64,000 nt of DNA from Yersinia rochesterensis. Its GTDB lineage: Bacteria > Pseudomonadota > Gammaproteobacteria > Enterobacterales > Enterobacteriaceae. Positions within the stretch are counted from its first letter, which is position 1; each line of letters starts with the position of its first letter. The stretch is from positions 3,534,001 to 3,598,000 of the forward strand of contig NZ_CP032482.1 in the NCBI RefSeq assembly GCF_003600645.1, in the 5' to 3' direction. A program made the translations under genes and the position numbers. Below are positions 61,501 to 64,000 of this stretch, one piece after another. Below the pieces are notes generated by a model. That model worked only from the letters and a program-made list of their open reading frames with translations, did not search any database and was not told the DNA's origin.

Positions 61501-64000
61501 TCTTCGCCACATTCAGGGTGCCGTTGCCGGTCAGGCCGTGGTCAAACAACGCGATGTCAGTCAGGTTCAACGTGGCATTGGCGATATCCACCGCCACCGC
61601 ATTATCGACCGCATTACTGCTGGTCAGCGTGGCATTTGAGCCGCCGGTCACCTGCAATATCCCGCTGCCCGTCACCGTATTGGCAAAGGTGCCGTTAAAG
61701 CCACTCAGCGCCAGAATATCCTGCGCCCCCGCCAGAGCGATGTTGGCCGCCGCGCCCAGATTATTCGTTGAGCCGACAGTTAGTTTACTGTTCCCCGCCA
61801 CAGCATACTGGCCGAGGAAGTTGCTGTTATTGCCGGTCAGACTGGTGTTCGCGCCGGTGGTGACGTCCACCACAGAACCGGCAACCCCGCTGAGCGCATT
61901 GGCGATGGTGCCGCTAACGCCATTTAGCACCAGATGCGAGGTGGCGGTGTCCAGCCCAACTGTGGCCGTTGACGCCCCGAGATTACTGGCCTGTGTCACT
62001 GTCAGTTCACCCGCAGCACCGATATGATGTGCGCCACTGAAGCTGTTCGTGCCGGTCAAAGTCACTGCGGCGTTGGTATTGATATCACCATTGCCGCTCA
62101 GCACATTCGCCAGCGCCGCATTGGCCCCGTTCAGGTTCAAATCGCCCAGCACGTTAACCGCGCTGCTGCCCAGTGTGCCCGCGCCGCTCAGGGTGGCGGA
62201 AGCACCGCTGGCAATATTGGTTTGCCCCGCCAGACCGCTGTTGGCGGCACTGAGGGCTAAATCGCCGCCATTGATATTCAGGGTGCCGGAGCCGGTCAAA
62301 CCGCCGGTTGCGGTGGAAGCCCCGCCGGCACTCAGGTTCAATGTACCGCCCGCGATATTCAGAATATTGCTGTTGGTCAACAGGCCGCTGCTGAGCGCCC
62401 CGCCAGTGCCTAATGTGACCGTCCCGGCGTTGGTCAGTGCGCCCACCGTCTGGCTGTGGCCGTTAATATTGGTGCTGGCCCCGCTGAGCACATCCAGCAA
62501 TGAGGTGCGCCCAAAAGCATTGTTAGCCCCCAGAATCAGCGAACCCGCATTGACTGTGGTCGCCCCGCTGTAGGTATTGGTGCTATTCGCCAGTGTCAGC
62601 GCGCCATTGCTGGCATCTACCTGCAAACCGCCGTTGCCCGACAGCGCCGCATTCAATACCCGATTCGCCGTCGCTCCGCTCTCCGTGACCAGTAATAAGG
62701 CATCATTGCCGCCGGTTAACAATTCCAGCGCTTTGAGGGAGTAATTGACGTACAAACCCGTGCCGCTGCTACCGTCACTGCTGGTCAGGCCATAGTTATG
62801 AGTGGCATTGGCGACCGTCACCCCGCCCTGCTCGATGGTGGACAGCACCGCCTGACCACCGGATGTCACCGACGTGCCGTTGATCACCAAATCCAGATCG
62901 TTGACATTACCGGTGACGTTATTGCCGTTGATCAGCTCCAGCATGATGTCGCCCCGATCTTGCGCGAGGATCGACAAGTTGGGTGCGATGACCGGGTTGG
63001 TGTTCTCCCAGTTGCTCGTGCCGGTGACACTGACCGTGCCGCTGTTCAGCGCCAGTTCGGTCACGTTGACCACTCCATTGGCCTGTGACTGCGGGGCGGC
63101 ACCGTCAAAAATCAGGGTGCCGCCATTCAGATTCAGCCCATGCACTGTGCGGTCGGTGGAACCCACGGTGGTGACGTTGTTAGCCGACAGTTTCAGCGTG
63201 GCATTCGCCAGCGCTGCTGTGTTGTCCGCTGTTAAGGCAAAAGTGGAGTTCGTCAGGTTCACTGTGCCGCTGAATGCCCCGCCCACCGAGGTGCCGAAGT
63301 CAAATGCCGTGCTGGCCAGATTCTTCGCCACATTCAGGGTGCCGTTGCCGGTCAGGCCGTGGTCAAACAGCGCGATATCAGTCAGGTTCAACGTGGCATT
63401 GGCGATATCCACCGCCACCGCATTATCGACCGCATTACTGCTGGTCAGCGTGGCATTTGAGCCGCCGGTCACCTGCAATATCCCGCTGCCCGTCACCGTA
63501 TTGGCAAAGGTGCCGTTAAAGCCACTCAGCGCCAGAATATCCTGCGCCCCCGCCAGAGCGATGTTGGCCGCCGCGCCCAGATTATTCGTTGAGCCGACAG
63601 TTAGTTTACTGTTCCCCGCCACAGCATACTGGCCGAGGAAGTTGCTGTTATTGCCGGTCAGACTGGTGTTCGCGCCGGTGGTGACGTCCACCACAGAACC
63701 GGCAACCCCGCTGAGCGCATTGGCGATGGTGCCGCTAACGCCATTTAGCACCAGATGCGAGGTGGCGGTGTCCAGCCCAACTGTGGCCGTTGACGCCCCG
63801 AGATTACTGGCCTGTGTCACTGTCAGTTCACCCGCAGCACCGATATGATGTGCGCCACTGAAGCTGTTCGTGCCGGTCAAAGTCACTGCGGCGTTGGTAT
63901 TGATATCACCATTGCCGCTCAGCACATTCGCCAGCGCCGCATTGGCCCCGTTCAGGTTCAAATCGCCCAGCACGTTAACCGCGCTGCTGCCCAGTGTGCC
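58517..64000 (-). CDS. Giant autotransporter adhesin (type Va), N-terminus outside the window
   Basis: The frame is open over the whole 5.5 kb to the window edge, so at least 1827 residues are encoded here and the signal peptide is missing. The passenger consists of Gly/Asn/Thr/Leu-rich parallel beta-helix repeats with autotransporter-associated strand motifs (SGAGTLGSSAVNVLGDLNL, LSGNGGLQVDASNGALTLAN). The C-terminal ~280 residues form a beta-barrel (WRVGVMAGYANSSSSSVAQM to SITLGVKYNF) ending in Phe, as outer-membrane barrels do. A linker with YTANLAAANTMFVTTLADRAG marks the passenger/barrel border. It probably mediates adhesion or autoaggregation at the surface. The nearest Met to the edge is inside a repeat and is not a start. 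Confidence 0.93.
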   Translation of the reverse strand, partial: GTLGSSAVNVLGDLNLNGANAALANVLSGNGDINTNAAVTLTGTNSFSGAHHIGAAGELTVTQASNLGASTATVGLDTATSHLVLNGVSGTIANALSGVAGSVVDVTTGANTSLTGNNSNFLGQYAVAGNSKLTVGSTNNLGAAANIALAGAQDILALSGFNGTFANTVTGSGILQVTGGSNATLTSSNAVDNAVAVDIANATLNLTDIALFDHGLTGNGTLNVAKNLASTAFDFGTSVGGAFSGTVNLTNSTFALTADNTAALANATLKLSANNVTTVGSTDRTVHGLNLNGGTLIFDGAAPQSQANGVVNVTELALNSGTVSVTGTSNWENTNPVIAPNLSILAQDRGDIMLELINGNNVTGNVNDLDLVINGTSVTSGGQAVLSTIEQGGVTVANATHNYGLTSSDGSSGTGLYVNYSLKALELLTGGNDALLLVTESGATANRVLNAALSGNGGLQVDASNGALTLANSTNTYSGATTVNAGSLILGANNAFGRTSLLDVLSGASTNINGHSQTVGALTNAGTVTLGTGGALSSGLLTNSNILNIAGGTLNLSAGGASTATGGLTGSGTLNINGGDLALSAANSGLAGQTNIASGASATLSGAGTLGSSAVNVLGDLNLNGANAALANVLSGNGDINTNAAVTLTGTNSFSGAHHIGAAGELTVTQASNLGASTATVGLDTATSHLVLNGVSGTIANALSGVAGSVVDVTTGANTSLTGNNSNFLGQYAVAGNSKLTVGSTNNLGAAANIALAGAQDILALSGFNGTFANTVTGSGILQVTGGSNATLTSSNAVDNAVAVDIANATLNLTDIALFDHGLTGNGTLNVAKNLASTAFDFGTSVGGAFSGTVNLTNSTFDLNGMNTSALTNATLKLSSGNMTSVADGVQNIGGLALNGGTILFNNVVDNAGVISSEGTFAANSINTTGGGNVRVNLPAGLAPSLDGLPVMALDEGEIIVKLGTGAATGSGHELTLTDQNGGPISAVFYQNLYNPGVGSAAAVGSFNYGLTTGNSYDGLYVNYGLTALELQSTGNDALILTATLANNGKQSNDLSTQISGSGDLAFVSANEGSIASLSNATNNYTGATWVRSGSLRLDANSALGQTSQLAMSNATAVDLNGTQQTVGQLTTETGSTLNFNNGKLAVTNGGQVDGALSGAGELALSGGTLSVTQGNSGFTASTDIASGATAHLYQAQGLGSGAINNNGVLNLDNTTGVLSNNLTGASGNTQLTNNANIRLAGDNSGYSGLFTTDSGAILTANSAQNLGNSRIANSGELILDTASVWELTNAISGSGALIKRGSGTVKIEGSTVSAGLTTIENGLLQLGSLPVISALYVEESPLARSLSVSLASTIANLTSNVLITTTGSLGGYGKVTGNVESNGSLIMPNALTGGDFGTFTIDGNYTGNNGTVVFNTVLAGDSSSSDRLLITGNTAGQSYVTVNNIGGNGGRTSDGIKIINVGGDSAGQFTLNGRAVAGAYEYFLYQGSISSPTDGDWYLRTEVDERRPEPASYTANLAAANTMFVTTLADRAGETLYTDVFTGEEKTTSLWLRNEGTHNRSRDDSGELKTQDNRYVMQLGGDVAQWSRNAQDLWRVGVMAGYANSSSSSVAQMTGYRSNGSVDGYSVGMYGTWFANSQENTGAYVDSWLQYSWFTNQVDGQDLTTEKYDSKGFTAAVESGYIFKVGESAYSNFFIQPKAQVVWMGVKADSHTETNGTLVTGEGNNNIQTRLGAKAFISPIQSANKAKEPAFKPYVEANWIHNTKDFGTTLDGITVKQAGAANIAELKLGVEGQINKKLNLWGNVGQQLGNNGYSDSSITLGVKYNF
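61420..62179. repeat. Internal repeat unit of the autotransporter, near-identical to 63241-64000
   Basis: The 760 bp here match those starting at 63241 with an offset of 1821 bp (607 codons). I noticed only a few differences, for example CAACGCGATGTCAG against CAGCGCGATATCAG, both synonymous. The match reaches the window edge, so the unit may be longer and further units may follow. The protein segments on either side are related but much more diverged. Confidence 0.9.
63241..64000. repeat. Second copy of the autotransporter internal repeat (runs off the window)
   Basis: This is the partner of 61420-62179, beginning at AAGTGGAGTTCGTCAGG. DNA near-identity against diverged neighbours points to recent duplication or gene conversion within the gene. 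Confidence 0.9.

Noticed and set aside
61068..62027. Long plus-strand open frames opposite the autotransporter (also 62874-63848)
   Set aside because: They mirror the repetitive passenger codons. Their repeated proline/valine-rich translation follows from the Gly/Asn/Thr-rich sense strand.
63973..64000. Start codon of the autotransporter at 63973
   Set aside because: The codon is a GTG inside a repeat (NVLGDL), and the frame continues open to the window edge, so it is not the N-terminus.
1..64000. CRISPR arrays, tRNA or rRNA genes, prophage
   Set aside because: I saw no regularly spaced short repeats, no tRNA-like cloverleaf and no phage structural genes apart from the T6SS tail-like genes.

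Overview
The window looks like a chromosomal segment of a Yersinia species, probably of the environmental or Y. enterocolitica-like group. The reasons are two ERIC-type intergenic palindromes, an IS3/IS407-group element like those of Yersinia, enterobacterial gene sets (ytcA-mdtNOP, pepT, yjbB) and moderate GC. The species is an inference.

Positions 1-32383 hold a complete type VI secretion (T6SS) locus, all on the minus strand. In transcription order it reads tssB, tssC, tssK, tssL, an OmpA-domain anchor, hcp, clpV, a small membrane protein/DUF1493 pair, vgrG, a four-helix membrane protein, a class 3 lipase effector, an array of lipoproteins (putative immunity proteins), PAAR, a membrane protein of unknown function, tssM, tssA, tssF, tssG, tssJ, tssE, a secreted YHYH protein, a membrane-anchored TssA/VasL-like protein and a partial protein with three Myb/SANT-like repeats. 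The vgrG-lipase-lipoprotein-PAAR block is the effector island. The middle lipoprotein gene is split by a 1207-bp IS with a 4-bp target duplication, and a start-codon remnant of a fourth copy lies beside PAAR.

After about 1.1 kb without genes come a secreted choloylglycine hydrolase (plus strand), the ytcA-mdtNOP efflux operon and an imidazolonepropionase-like amidohydrolase (both minus). Divergent from these, a ParD-like ribbon-helix-helix protein is translationally coupled to a second methionine aminopeptidase, behind a perfect 26-bp palindrome.

Positions 42526-46263 carry a four-gene siderophore ABC importer with a Fur-box-like site. Upstream of it is a cytochrome P450-like protein with a twin-arginine (Tat) export signal, then an outer-membrane protein gene broken by a single TAG. 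The exported P450 is the most unusual gene in the window.

The right end has an MFS transporter, a LacI-type regulator, a nucleoside hydrolase and a YjbB-like Na/Pi transporter (plus strand), then pepT and an AbgT-family transporter (minus). The last gene is a giant autotransporter adhesin (minus) that runs off the window and has internal near-identical DNA repeats with a period of 1821 bp.
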